Part shown: piece by piece, positions 8,448 to 16,665 of the stretch
Numbering within the stretch: the first letter of the stretch is position 1
Layout: the number at the start of each line of letters is the position of its first letter
NCBI RefSeq assembly: GCF_003688285.1
Contig: NZ_RCNT01000001.1
Location: forward strand, 124,001-188,000
From: Rhodophyticola porphyridii
Lineage (GTDB): Bacteria; Pseudomonadota; Alphaproteobacteria; Rhodobacterales; Rhodobacteraceae
Reading direction: 5' to 3'
DNA: 64,000 nucleotides
The notes under the pieces: generated by a model
Databases searched by the model: none
Seen by the model: the letters and a program-made list of their open reading frames with translations, nothing else
What the model was told of the DNA's origin: nothing
Program-made: the position numbers and the translations under genes

Positions 8448-9770
8448 TCAGCCGGCAGGAGAAACTTCCGGCTCCAAGATACTTTGTAGCATTGCGAAGG
8501 CTTCCGTGGCGCCGCCCGGGCTGTCTGAGGCGAGAAAGGCGTCCAACGCGGGCCAGAGCCTGACCGCGGTATCGGTCACCGGGTCGTGCCCTTCGGCATA
8601 AAGACCGGCCTGAAGCATCAATTCGGTCTTGTCATATGCTCCCAGATAACGGCGTACCAACGCGATGAGCCGGTTTTCCTCCTCGGTCGCGACGCCTGGA
8701 AGCGAACGGGAGACCGAGCGCAGCAGACTGACCGCCGGATAGCGCCCGCGTTCCGCGATTTTCCGGTCCAGCACGACATGTCCGTCAAGTACGCCGCGCA
8801 TGACATCCGCGACAGGTTCCTCCATATCCGACCCGGCAACGAGAACCGAAAGGATTGCCGTTATGTCGCCCTGGCCCTCCGCCCCGGGACCGGCACGTTC
8901 GCACAGCGACATGATCTGCTGCGCCATGGAAGGTGGAAAACCTCGTAGGCTGGAGGCCTCACCCGTGGCCGCGGCGACTTCCCGCTGCGCTTCGGCAAAA
9001 CGGGTGATGCTGTCGGCCAGCATCAGCACATGCGCGCCCTGGTCCCGGAAGTATTCCGCCACGGTCATCATTGTATGGGCCGCCCGGGCGCGGGTCAGAG
9101 CCGAGCGATCCGACGTCGCCGCGACCACCACGGACCGTGCCAGACCTTCGGCACCCAGAGTATCCTCCAAAAAATCCCGCACCTCGCGGCCACGTTCGCC
9201 GATCATCCCGATCACCACCACATCGGCGCCGACGCCAAGGGCCAGCCGCGACAAAAGACGCGACTTGCCCACGCCGGAGCCTGCGAAAAGCCCGATCCGC
9301 TGACCTTGAGCGAGGGGCAAAACTGTATCGAACACGGCCAGCCCCGTATCCAGCCGCCGGCCCAGCCCACGACGTGCGGTGGGTGAGGGGGGCGGGGCGT
9401 GCAGGGCCCGGGCTGTTGTTCCGGGGAAGAGCGGCCTGCCATCGATCGGTCTGCCATCCGGATCTATCACGCGCCCGATCCAATGCCTGCCCGGCGCGAT
9501 CAGGCGTGGCCCCAGATGGCGGGCAGGCGCGCCCAGGCGCAGGCCCGCGGTGGTGCCCTCGGCCATCACCAGACATCCGGCGGGATCGACCCGGACGACC
9601 TCCCCGCTCAGCCCGTCGCCCAGGTCGATCACATCTCCCAGCGCCGCAACGCGATTCAAACCGACCACTTGCAGCGCGTTCGTCGACACCTCCACCACCT
9701 TGCCGACGGAGTAACACGGTCGCACCTGCTGGATGCGCGCGACGAGCGGTTCGAAGACATCTTGGGGCAT
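8448..9770 (-). CDS. fliI: Flagellum-specific export ATPase FliI
   Basis: 440 residues from the ATG at 9770. A longer frame continues upstream, but the family-typical N-terminus begins here. It is the hexameric ATPase of the flagellar type III export apparatus, related to F1-beta. Walker A is GSGVGKS, the catalytic glutamate region is GMIGERGREVRDFLED, and Walker B is HVLMLADSITRFAEAQ. The C-terminus (RYLGAYDKTELMLQAGLYAEGHDP) is typical. It is transcribed away from flgB with an 89-bp shared promoter gap. The fliH partner is far off at 26011. Confidence 0.95.
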   Translation of the reverse strand: MPQDVFEPLVARIQQVRPCYSVGKVVEVSTNALQVVGLNRVAALGDVIDLGDGLSGEVVRVDPAGCLVMAEGTTAGLRLGAPARHLGPRLIAPGRHWIGRVIDPDGRPIDGRPLFPGTTARALHAPPPSPTARRGLGRRLDTGLAVFDTVLPLAQGQRIGLFAGSGVGKSRLLSRLALGVGADVVVIGMIGERGREVRDFLEDTLGAEGLARSVVVAATSDRSALTRARAAHTMMTVAEYFRDQGAHVLMLADSITRFAEAQREVAAATGEASSLRGFPPSMAQQIMSLCERAGPGAEGQGDITAILSVLVAGSDMEEPVADVMRGVLDGHVVLDRKIAERGRYPAVSLLRSVSRSLPGVATEEENRLIALVRRYLGAYDKTELMLQAGLYAEGHDPVTDTAVRLWPALDAFLASDSPGGATEAFAMLQSILEPEVSPAG

Positions 9771-9822
9771 GGATTTTCCTTGGGGCTTGGGCCTGCACTT
9801 ACCGTTTCTAAAGGAATCACGG

Positions 9823-9838
9823 TTAAGCCTTGGTGTAA
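9823..9838. promoter_or_regulatory. Imperfect CtrA-like element in the fliI/flgB gap (N8 spacing)
   Basis: TTAA GCCTTGGT GTAA (and its complement TTAC-N8-TTAA) lies in the 89-bp gap between the divergent fliI and flgB operons. The half sites resemble the CtrA box, but the spacer is eight bases, not seven, so this is weaker than the other boxes in the window. Confidence 0.25.
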
Positions 9839-9859
9839 GCGCACGAGGGAGAAGCCCCG

Positions 9860-10213
9860 ATGTTCGACAATCTTGAGATCTTTGGCCTGGCCGAGGCCCG
9901 GGCCCGTCACGCGGCGGCCCGGCAAGCCGTGACTGCAACGAACGTGGCCAATGCGGACACGCCCGGCTACCGCGCACAGGATATCGCCGCCTTCGAGGAT
10001 GCGTTTCGCCGTGGCGGCGGCGGTGCGGCAGAGGCTGCGCGAAATATGGATTTCACGACATTCGATGCCGCAGGGCCGCCCTCGCCCAACGGCAATACGG
10101 TCTCGCTCGAAGCGGAGATGCTCCGCTCGGTCGAGGCGCAGCGTGCCCACAGCCGGGCGCTGACGGTCTATCAATCCGCCCTGAGCGTTCTTCGGACGTC
10201 TCTGGGCCGCTAG
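9860..10213 (+). CDS. flgB: Flagellar proximal rod protein FlgB
   Basis: 117 residues, the usual FlgB size being ~115-140. The N-terminal motif ARHAAARQAVTATNVANADTPGYRAQDI is the rod/hook-family signature (ANxDTPGYxA), and the C-terminus pairs as a coiled helix (EAEMLRSVEAQRAHSRALTVYQSALSVLRTSLGR). It is the first gene of an eight- or nine-gene rightward operon (flgB-flgC-fliE-fliQ-flgF-flgG-flgA-flgH-fliL2). It is exported by the flagellar type III system to build the proximal rod in the periplasm. Confidence 0.95.
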   Translation: MFDNLEIFGLAEARARHAAARQAVTATNVANADTPGYRAQDIAAFEDAFRRGGGGAAEAARNMDFTTFDAAGPPSPNGNTVSLEAEMLRSVEAQRAHSRALTVYQSALSVLRTSLGR

Positions 10214-10231
10214 CAGTAATCGGAGAAGCCG

Positions 10232-10624
10232 ATGACGGATTTCAGTACAGCATTGTCCGTGGCAGCAAGCGGGATGCGCAGCCAGACCCACCGATTGCAG
10301 CATCTTTCGGAGAACATCGCAAATGCGGACACGCCGGGATACCGCCGTAAGCTGATCAGCTTCCAGGCGGATCGCAGCATGGGTCAGGTCTCCGGCGCGG
10401 TCGCCCCGGGGCCTGTGCGGCTGGATCAGACGGCGTTGCCGGAGATTTACGACCCCAGTCATCCGATGGCCGATGAAAGCGGACATTATGCCGGGTCCAA
10501 CGTGGATCTGGTGATCGAGCTTGCGGACGCCCGGGAGGCGCAGCGCAGCTATGAAGCCAACCTGAAGATCTTCGATCAGGTCCGGCAGATGTCATCGTCG
10601 CTGAACGATCTGCTTCGGCGTTGA
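10232..10624 (+). CDS. flgC: Flagellar proximal rod protein FlgC
   Basis: 130 residues. The N-terminus ALSVAASGMRSQTHRLQHLSENIANADTPGYRRKLI and the C-terminus SNVDLVIELADAREAQRSYEANLKIFDQVRQMSSSLNDLLRR are the conserved helical ends of FlgC, which form the coiled coil of the proximal rod. It lies 18 bp after flgB and 18 bp before fliE. Confidence 0.96.
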   Translation: MTDFSTALSVAASGMRSQTHRLQHLSENIANADTPGYRRKLISFQADRSMGQVSGAVAPGPVRLDQTALPEIYDPSHPMADESGHYAGSNVDLVIELADAREAQRSYEANLKIFDQVRQMSSSLNDLLRR

Positions 10625-10642
10625 AGGTAGGGAAAACTCGAG

Positions 10643-10945
10643 ATGGATGTACGCAGCTCACTTGCCGCTCAGGGTTATGGTCTCGCTCAAGGCGCGACGC
10701 GGCCGGCTCCTGGCGCCAGCCCGTCGCGGAGCGATGCGGGCGAGGCGTTTTCGGAGGCGATCCGGAGCTTCACCGACACGGTGCAAAATGGCGAGCGGAT
10801 GGCCCAGGCCGCGCTGACGACCGGTGCCGATCCGCATTCTCTGGTCACCGCGCTGGCCCAGACAGAACTGGCGGTTCAGACCGCCGTTACCGTGCGCGAC
10901 CGTGTGGTCGAGGCATATCAGGAGATACTGAGGATGCCCGTCTGA
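10643..10945 (+). CDS. fliE: MS-ring/rod adaptor FliE
   Basis: 100 residues. The conserved C-terminal half (GADPHSLVTALAQTELAVQTAVTVRDRVVEAYQEILRMPV) ends in the FliE signature EAYQEIxRMxV. FliE joins the FliF ring to the first rod subunits and is among the first proteins exported. Its TGA overlaps the fliQ ATG by one base (TGATG), so translation is coupled. Confidence 0.95.
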   Translation: MDVRSSLAAQGYGLAQGATRPAPGASPSRSDAGEAFSEAIRSFTDTVQNGERMAQAALTTGADPHSLVTALAQTELAVQTAVTVRDRVVEAYQEILRMPV

Positions 10946-11211
10946 TGGAAGATGTTGTCTTTTACGATACCTTGCGGCAGGGCCTGTGGATCTCCGTCGT
11001 TATCTCCACGCCAATCCTGTTCGTAGCCCTGTTGAGCGGTGTTGTCGTGGGTCTGTTTCAGGCGCTGACATCGATCCAGGAAATGACCCTCACCTTCGTG
11101 CCCAAGCTGGCCGCAATCGTCGCGGTGTTCTGGGTTTCGATGGGATTCATGACCGAGAGCCTGAGCTCTTACTTCGCTGATCGCCTCGTCCCGCTGATCG
11201 AGGCGATGTGA
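10945..11211 (+). CDS. fliQ: Flagellar export gate protein FliQ
   Basis: 88 residues, the normal FliQ length. Two membrane helices are evident (GLWISVVISTPILFVALLSGVVVGLFQAL and FVPKLAAIVAVFWVSMGFMTESL), joined by the conserved TSIQEMTLTFVPKL loop. With FliP and FliR it forms the export-gate core inside the MS ring. The start is the ATG overlapping the fliE stop; longer in-frame extensions would run through fliE and are rejected. Confidence 0.96.
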   Translation: MEDVVFYDTLRQGLWISVVISTPILFVALLSGVVVGLFQALTSIQEMTLTFVPKLAAIVAVFWVSMGFMTESLSSYFADRLVPLIEAM

Positions 11212-11933
11212 TGGACAATGCGACTTACGCCACGCTGACCCGCCAGTCGGGTCTCTTGCGGGAAATGCAGACCGTCGCGAACAACATCGCGAATATCTCG
11301 ACCACCGGGTTCCGTGGCGAAGGCGTCGTCTTTGCGGAACATGTGGCCGCTTTGGGCGCCGATCACGAAAGTCTTTCCATGGCTTCGGCCGTCGGGCGCC
11401 ATATCCGGCTGGAGCAGGGCGCCCTGACACAGACCGGCGGTAGCCTGGATTTCGCGATCGAAGGCGACGGGTTCTTCCTGATACAGACCGCCGAGGGTGA
11501 GGCGCTGACGCGCGCAGGGCATTTCATGCCGAATGGTCAAGGGGAACTGGTCAACCCCGATGGGCAGCTTCTGTTGGATGCCGGGGGCGCGCCGGTGTTC
11601 ATTCCCCCTGATGCGCGGAGCATAACGCTCGCCACGGATGGCACGCTCAGCGCGGATGGTCAGCCGCTGACGGTCATCGGCCTGTGGCAGCCTGTTGATC
11701 CGAATGACCTACGGCATCAGACCGGTGTTCAATTCGTCGCCGATGGCGGTGTGGGACCGGCGCCGCCCGCGACGTTGTTGCAGGGCTTTCTTGAGGAAAG
11801 CAATGTCAACCCGGTCGGCCAGATCACCCGCATGATCGAGGTCCAGCGCTCCTATGAGCTGGGCCAGAGCTTTCTCGACAAGGAAGACGAGCGAATGCGC
11901 TCCTTCCTGCGCACGGTCGGTGCGCGATCATGA
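11211..11933 (+). CDS. flgF: Flagellar proximal rod protein FlgF
   Basis: 240 residues from the ATG that overlaps the fliQ stop by one base; a GTG one codon earlier is the alternative. The N-terminus MDNATYATLTRQSGLLREMQTVANNIANISTTGFRGE and the mid-protein GDGFFLIQTAEGEALTRAGHF are hook/rod-family motifs. The C-terminus EESNVNPVGQITRMIEVQRSYELGQSFLDKEDERMRSFLRTVG is the conserved outer helix. It sits directly before flgG, as in most flagellar loci. Confidence 0.94.
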   Translation: MDNATYATLTRQSGLLREMQTVANNIANISTTGFRGEGVVFAEHVAALGADHESLSMASAVGRHIRLEQGALTQTGGSLDFAIEGDGFFLIQTAEGEALTRAGHFMPNGQGELVNPDGQLLLDAGGAPVFIPPDARSITLATDGTLSADGQPLTVIGLWQPVDPNDLRHQTGVQFVADGGVGPAPPATLLQGFLEESNVNPVGQITRMIEVQRSYELGQSFLDKEDERMRSFLRTVGARS

Positions 11934-11952
11934 TATCCAAGGAGTTGCCGAT

Positions 11953-12738
11953 ATGAGAGCCCTGAACATCGCCGCGACTGGCATGAGCGCACAGCAGATG
12001 CGCGTCGAGGTCATCTCGAACAACCTCGCGAACATGAACACCACGGGCTACAACGCCCGGCGTGCCGAGTTTTCCGATCTGCATTACCAGCAGATGACCC
12101 GCGCGGGCAGCATAAATGCCGCCGATGGCACCGTGGTACCGGCAGGGGTGCAGCTTGGTCTGGGGGTGCGGCCGGCGGCGGTGTCAGTGAATGTGGCCCA
12201 GGGCAGCCTGTCGCAGACAAGCGGCGATCTGGATGTGGCCATCGAAGGGCTGGGGTATCTTGAGGTGACGCTCCCCTCAGGCCTTCCAGCCTATACGCGG
12301 GATGGCGGGCTGAACCGCACCGGCGACGGGCTGATCGTCACCTCCGACGGCTACACCGTGGCGCCCGGCATCACCATTCCGAATGATGCGCGCAGCATTT
12401 CGATCAATGCCGACGGAGAGGTCTATGCCTATTTCTCCGACCGCGTGGAGCCGGAGGTGCTGGGCCAGTTCACGCTGGCGGGCTTTGCCAACCAGCGCGG
12501 GCTGGAGGCGATCGGCTCCAACCTCTTTGTGGAGACGGCGGCCTCGGGCCCGGCCCTTGTTGGTCAACCCGGGCAGGATGGCCTCGGCTTGCTCCGGCAG
12601 GGGTATCTGGAGGACAGTTCGGTCGATGCGGTTCGCGAGATTACCGACCTCATCGAGGCGCAGCGCGGTTATGAGCTGAATGCCAAGGTGATCACCGCGG
12701 CAGATCAGATGCTCAGCGCCACAACGCAGATCCGCTGA
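11953..12738 (+). CDS. flgG: Flagellar distal rod protein FlgG
   Basis: 261 residues from the ATG at 11953, which follows an AAGGAG ribosome binding site; this is the usual FlgG length of ~262. The N-terminus MRALNIAATGMSAQQMRVEVISNNLANMNTTGYNARRAEFSDL and the C-terminus DSSVDAVREITDLIEAQRGYELNAKVITAADQMLSATTQIR are diagnostic. It forms the distal drive shaft that passes through the P and L rings. flgA starts 1 bp after the stop. Confidence 0.97.
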   Translation: MRALNIAATGMSAQQMRVEVISNNLANMNTTGYNARRAEFSDLHYQQMTRAGSINAADGTVVPAGVQLGLGVRPAAVSVNVAQGSLSQTSGDLDVAIEGLGYLEVTLPSGLPAYTRDGGLNRTGDGLIVTSDGYTVAPGITIPNDARSISINADGEVYAYFSDRVEPEVLGQFTLAGFANQRGLEAIGSNLFVETAASGPALVGQPGQDGLGLLRQGYLEDSSVDAVREITDLIEAQRGYELNAKVITAADQMLSATTQIR

Positions 12739-12739
12739 G

Positions 12740-13168
12740 ATGATACGGTTTCTTCTGATCCTGTTTCTGCTTGGCCTTACCGGGCAGGTCTGGTCCCAGA
12801 CGCTCGTGGCCAATGGCACGATCCGCAGCCAGGCTATCATCGGCCCCGCAGACGTGCGGCTGGCCGAAGGCAATGTGCCCGGCGCGATAACCGACCCGGT
12901 TTCCGCAATCGGGATGGAGGCGCGTGTCAATCTTTATCCGGGCCGCCCGATCCGCCCTTCGGATCTGCGGGCGCCCGCCGTTGTGGACAGAAACGAGATC
13001 GTCACGCTGCAATATAATCAAAACGGCCTGCTGATCGTCACCGAAGGCCGCGCGCTGGAACGCGGCGGCGTAGGGGACCGCCTGCGGATCCTCAATCTTG
13101 CCTCGCGCAACACGATCACGGGCACCGTCCTGTCACCCGGTCTGGTCGGGGTCGGACATCTTCAATGA
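12740..13168 (+). CDS. flgA: P-ring assembly chaperone FlgA
   Basis: 142 residues with a Sec signal peptide (MIRFLLILFLLGLTGQVWSQ). It is a short, SAF-domain-type FlgA, shown by GMEARVNLYPGRPIRPSDLRAPAVVDRNEIVTLQYNQNGLLIVTEGRALERGGVGDRLRILNLASRNTITGTV. It acts in the periplasm to help FlgI assemble the P ring. It overlaps flgH by 4 bp. The N-terminal wing of longer FlgA proteins is missing, as is common in alphaproteobacteria. Confidence 0.93.
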   Translation: MIRFLLILFLLGLTGQVWSQTLVANGTIRSQAIIGPADVRLAEGNVPGAITDPVSAIGMEARVNLYPGRPIRPSDLRAPAVVDRNEIVTLQYNQNGLLIVTEGRALERGGVGDRLRILNLASRNTITGTVLSPGLVGVGHLQ

Positions 13169-13926
13169 GGAGTACAGTCATGCCCCTGCCGTTTGCCCGT
13201 CTGGGTCTTCCCGTTCTGCTTGGTCTAATGCTGATCGTGGCCGGATGCGCACGGTTGGAGAATGTCGGCCGTGCCCCGGCGCTGAGTTCCCCGACCGGCG
13301 GCAACGAGATTCTGGCGATGACCTCGGCTCCGTTTCCTGTCGGCACGCCGTCTCTGGATCCACTGGACCGCGCTTCGCTCTGGACTGCCGGGCGGCGTTC
13401 CCTGCTGGGCGACCGGCGTGCCGGAACGCGGGGGGATATCGTGACCGTGGTGATCGAGATCGACGAAAGCGCCGAGATTTCCAACAGTACCGCCCGCTCG
13501 CGGAACGGCTCCGAGCAGATGTCGCTGCCATCGCTTTTCGGCATCCCGCAACGGCTTGACGAGCGGCTGCCAGATGGGGCGAGCATGGCCGACGCGGTCA
13601 GCACAAACTCCTCCAGCAGCTCCGGCGGCGACGGCTCCGTGCGCCGGAACGAAGAGCTGACATTGCGGATTGCGGCCACTGTTACGGATGTGCTCCAGAA
13701 CGGGGTGCTGCGGATCGAAGGATCGCAGGAGGTGCGGGTGAACTTCGAGATTCGCGAGTTGCTGATCTCCGGTTTCGTGCGGCCCGAAGACATCTCCCGC
13801 GTGAACGAAATCACCTATGACAAGATTGCCGCAGCGCGGATTTCCTATGGCGGCCGAGGTCAGATCACCGATGTGCAGCAACCGCGCTATGGCCAGCAGG
13901 TTGCCGATATTCTCCTGCCGTTCTGA
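13165..13926 (+). CDS. flgH: Flagellar L-ring lipoprotein FlgH
   Basis: 253 residues. It has a lipoprotein signal with lipobox IVAGC (Cys ~28) and forms the outer-membrane L ring. The FlgH core is recognisable in SLWTAGRRSLLGDRRAGTRGDIVTVVIEIDESAEISNSTARSR and in LRIAATVTDVLQNGVLRIEGSQEVRVNFEIRELLISGFVRPEDISRVNEITYDKIAAARISYGGRGQITDVQQPRYGQQVADILLPF. It overlaps flgA by 4 bp and is followed after 9 bp by a FliL-like gene. Confidence 0.97.
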   Translation: MRSTVMPLPFARLGLPVLLGLMLIVAGCARLENVGRAPALSSPTGGNEILAMTSAPFPVGTPSLDPLDRASLWTAGRRSLLGDRRAGTRGDIVTVVIEIDESAEISNSTARSRNGSEQMSLPSLFGIPQRLDERLPDGASMADAVSTNSSSSSGGDGSVRRNEELTLRIAATVTDVLQNGVLRIEGSQEVRVNFEIRELLISGFVRPEDISRVNEITYDKIAAARISYGGRGQITDVQQPRYGQQVADILLPF

Positions 13927-13935
13927 GGTGCCAAG

Positions 13936-14472
13936 ATGATCCGCATTCTGATCCCGGTCGTTCTACTGGTCGTGGGCCTCGGCGCTGGTATCGCGGTTGG
14001 CGCGATGATGTCCGGCAGCGACGAGACTGCGGGAGAGGACACCCATGCAGAGGATGCCGCCGATGACCACAGTGGCGACGACCATGGCGAAGACGAGAGC
14101 CACGGGGATGACCACGGCGGAGATGACGGCCACGGCGAAAGCTCGACCGAGCTTGAGTATGTACGGCTGAACAACCAGTTCGTGGTGCCGATCGTGCGTC
14201 ATGGCACCGTTCGCTCGATGGTGGTTCTGTCGCTGACGGTCGAGGTTGCACCGGGCCAGAACGAAGCGGTTTTCCAGCGGGAACCACGGCTGCGGGACGC
14301 GTTCCTGCGCGTCATGTTCGCCCATGCGAATGCCGGCGGATTTGATGGCAGCTTTACCGAAGCCGCAGCCATGATGCCGCTTCGCGAAGGGTTGCGCGAG
14401 GCGGCGGTCGGGGTTCTGGGCGACATTGCAAGCGATGTTCTGATTGTGGATATCGTCCGTCAGGATGCGTGA
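13936..14472 (+). CDS. FliL-like protein with His/Asp-rich periplasmic linker (second FliL of the locus)
   Basis: 178 residues. It has one N-terminal membrane helix (MIRILIPVVLLVVGLGAGIAVGAMM), then ~45 residues extremely rich in His, Asp, Glu and Gly (repeated DDH and GDDHG), then a FliL-type periplasmic domain (EYVRLNNQFVVPIVRHGTVRSMVVLSLTVEVAPG...LRDAFLRVMFAHANAG...LREAAVGVLGDIASDVLIVDIVRQDA). FliL proteins ring the stator and support torque. A canonical FliL lies at 23715-24224, so this is a paralogue. The acidic-His linker could bind divalent metals, an inference from composition only. It converges on the next gene with a 13-bp overlap. Confidence 0.75.
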   Translation: MIRILIPVVLLVVGLGAGIAVGAMMSGSDETAGEDTHAEDAADDHSGDDHGEDESHGDDHGGDDGHGESSTELEYVRLNNQFVVPIVRHGTVRSMVVLSLTVEVAPGQNEAVFQREPRLRDAFLRVMFAHANAGGFDGSFTEAAAMMPLREGLREAAVGVLGDIASDVLIVDIVRQDA

Positions 14473-14804
14473 CTGATCAGCTCCTGAAGCGCCTGTCTGC
14501 GCCCTTCTGCCTGCTGGGCCAGCCTCAGTTTCTCCAGCCTGACGGCCTGTTTCGCCGCGAGTTTCTGCATCAATGTGATGCGGCGCAGGCTGTGATGCTT
14601 CTGGAGATTTGCGAGGACCGCGCCGCTGGCCGGGTCGACGGGCGCGGCGAGAGTCCTGGCATGCGCGTCCTTCAGCTTCTGCAGTTCGGCTTCCAGCTCA
14701 GAACACGTCTTGGTTGCCGCGGAAAGCTCCAGGCAGGCCCGGTCCGCCAGAACCTCCGCGATCTGCAAAAGCCCGATCAGCTTGGGATTGGCCGCGTGTC
14801 TCAA
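14460..14804 (-). CDS. Small coiled-coil protein at the end of the flhB operon, possible FliJ analogue
   Basis: 114 residues, almost entirely helical and coiled-coil-like (ELSAATKTCSELEAELQKLKDAHARTLA, HSLRRITLMQKLAAKQAVRLEKLRLAQQAEGRRQALQELI), with a basic and Gln-rich C-terminus. It overlaps the flhB stop by 4 bp (ATGA) and is the last gene of the long leftward fliL-flhB operon. FliJ, the coiled-coil stalk of the export ATPase, is otherwise missing here and has the same size and character, so a FliJ role is plausible. No diagnostic FliJ motif was recognised. Confidence 0.6.
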   Translation of the reverse strand: MRHAANPKLIGLLQIAEVLADRACLELSAATKTCSELEAELQKLKDAHARTLAAPVDPASGAVLANLQKHHSLRRITLMQKLAAKQAVRLEKLRLAQQAEGRRQALQELISHAS

Positions 14805-15889
14805 GACATCACCGAGCGCGCCTTGCTGCGCATCGTATCGGCAAAACGGATGGCGACCGCGACGGCGCGGAAATGGCCGGGCGTAATCGGCGCGCCGATC
14901 TCGATTGTGGCATGCAGTGCCCGCGCCGTTGGCGGGTCATGGAAAATCGGCACGCCGTTCTCAGCCGCGCGCTCCCGGATCCTTGCGGCGATTTCGTCGA
15001 CACCTTTCGCCACGCAGACCGGCACCGTGCCCTTGCCCCGTTCCCATTTCAACGCCACCGCATAATGCGTGGGGTTCACAACCACGACATCGGCATCCGG
15101 GACGTCCTGCAGCATCTGGTTCATGGCCAGATCATAGCCGCGTTGACGGCGCTGCTGCTTCATATGCGGGTCGCCCTCGCTCTGCTTGGTCTCATCAACC
15201 AGTTCCTGTCGGCTCATCCGGTTCTTCTTCTGATGCTCGCCCCATTGCCAGAGATAGTCGACGGCGCCCATCACCAGCGCGATGATGAAAACAAAGGCCA
15301 GAAATTCCATGACCAGCTGGCCGAGAGCGCCGATCACCTGCCCGTCGGAGGCATAGATCGAGGTCAAGATCTTGTCGGATCGCACCCACAGGAAGGCTCC
15401 CAGAAGGATCGAATAGATCGCCAGCTTGGCGCTGGATTTGGCGAACTCGAACAGGCCGTTGGCCCCGAACTTGTTCTTCGCGTTGGCAATCGGGGAAATG
15501 CGCGACAGCTTGGGAGCAAGCTTGCTCGGCGTGAAGAGAATTGCCCGTTGCGCGAACAGCGACGCGATGAGGAGCGCGGCCGGAACCGCGATCAGGGTCA
15601 GAAACCCGACCATGACGACCCAGATCATCCCCCCGCTGAGCGCCTGACCGCCAGGGGCGAGGATCAGCGCTGCAAGCGTATCGGCCTGACCGAACACCAC
15701 CTGGCTCAGATGCCCGATATCCACGCCGGTCGTCTGCCCGAAGAGGGCCGCGCCCAGAAGCATGCCGCCATAGACAACAGCCGTGTTCAGATCGGTGGAG
15801 CGGACAATCTCGCCTTTCTGGCGCGCGTCTTCCAGCTTCTTCGGTGTCGGGTCATATGGTTTGTCGGAGCCTGACTGGTCGTCGCTCAT
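14801..15889 (-). CDS. flhB: Flagellar export switch protein FlhB
   Basis: 362 residues from the ATG at 15889, which overlaps the fliR stop by one base. Four membrane helices lie in the N-terminal ~220 residues. The cytoplasmic domain contains the autocleavage motif NPTHY (VVVVNPTHYAVALKWERGKG), which in the family is cut between Asn and Pro and sets export specificity together with FliK. The N-terminal DPTPKKLEDARQKGEIVRSTDL is also highly typical. Confidence 0.97.
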   Translation of the reverse strand: MSDDQSGSDKPYDPTPKKLEDARQKGEIVRSTDLNTAVVYGGMLLGAALFGQTTGVDIGHLSQVVFGQADTLAALILAPGGQALSGGMIWVVMVGFLTLIAVPAALLIASLFAQRAILFTPSKLAPKLSRISPIANAKNKFGANGLFEFAKSSAKLAIYSILLGAFLWVRSDKILTSIYASDGQVIGALGQLVMEFLAFVFIIALVMGAVDYLWQWGEHQKKNRMSRQELVDETKQSEGDPHMKQQRRQRGYDLAMNQMLQDVPDADVVVVNPTHYAVALKWERGKGTVPVCVAKGVDEIAARIRERAAENGVPIFHDPPTARALHATIEIGAPITPGHFRAVAVAIRFADTMRSKARSVMS

Positions 15890-16665
15890 CACGGAGACCC
15901 GAACGGGTTGGCCAGCCGCGCCTCGAAGACCGCAAACCAGACAGGCAGGATGAAAGGTGTCGTGACCAGCAGCAGCACCAGTCCGCCCCAGGTGATCGCC
16001 GGCGCCCCGACAAACGCGACCATCAACTGCGGCATTGCCTTGTTGATGACACCCAAGGCGACATTATAGAGCAGCGAGGCGATCAGAAACGGCGCAGCAA
16101 GCGAGAAAGCCAGTGAAAAGGTTGCAGCGACCTGAGCCACGATCCAGGCGCCGGTATCGCCGCTGAACGGAAACTCACCTGCCGGCAATACCTGATAGGA
16201 GCGCAGAAAAGCTTCGGCCAGATGCACGTGAAGCCCGGACATGATGGCGAGTGTTAAGCCGGCGAGCATCAGAAGGTTGCTCATCGCGGGCTGCGCCTCC
16301 GGCAGCGCGCCACCCATGATCTGGGACAGGGACGTCGCCTGAGCCGCCATCACACCCGCGATCTGCAAACCGTGGACAACCAGGCGCAGGGCGACGCCGA
16401 TCATCAGCCCGATGGTTGCCTCGGTCAGGAAAAACCGTGTGGGCGGCATGTTGCCGGCAGGCAGCGAAAGAAGATCCGGACCGATGGCGGGAACGAGAAT
16501 CGCGGTGAAGGCAACCGCTGCGGCCAGTCGCACCCGCATGGGAATAAGCGCCTCCCCGAAGGCGGGGAGGGCAAGAAAAGCCGCCCCAACGCGGAGGAAA
16601 ACCGCCGCGGCCACGCCAAGCCAGGCCTGCAGGGCAGGAAATAGCTCCCACAACAGCGGGATCAT
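15889..16665 (-). CDS. fliR: Flagellar export gate protein FliR
   Basis: 258 residues with about six membrane helices. Typical FliR features are FLRVGAAFLALPAFGEALIPMRVRLAAAVAFT near the N-terminus and LPAGEFPFSGDTGAWIVAQVAATFSLAFSLAAPFLIASLLYNVALGVINKAMPQLMVAFVGAP. It packs with FliP and FliQ in the export gate. It overlaps flhA upstream by 4 bp and flhB downstream by 1 bp. Confidence 0.96.
   Translation of the reverse strand: MIPLLWELFPALQAWLGVAAAVFLRVGAAFLALPAFGEALIPMRVRLAAAVAFTAILVPAIGPDLLSLPAGNMPPTRFFLTEATIGLMIGVALRLVVHGLQIAGVMAAQATSLSQIMGGALPEAQPAMSNLLMLAGLTLAIMSGLHVHLAEAFLRSYQVLPAGEFPFSGDTGAWIVAQVAATFSLAFSLAAPFLIASLLYNVALGVINKAMPQLMVAFVGAPAITWGGLVLLLVTTPFILPVWFAVFEARLANPFGSP

Noticed and set aside
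8292-8489. 65-residue frame overlapping the DUF1217 stop by 4 bp
   Set aside because: The ATGA overlap is suggestive, but the protein has no recognisable features and runs into the 3' end of convergent fliI.
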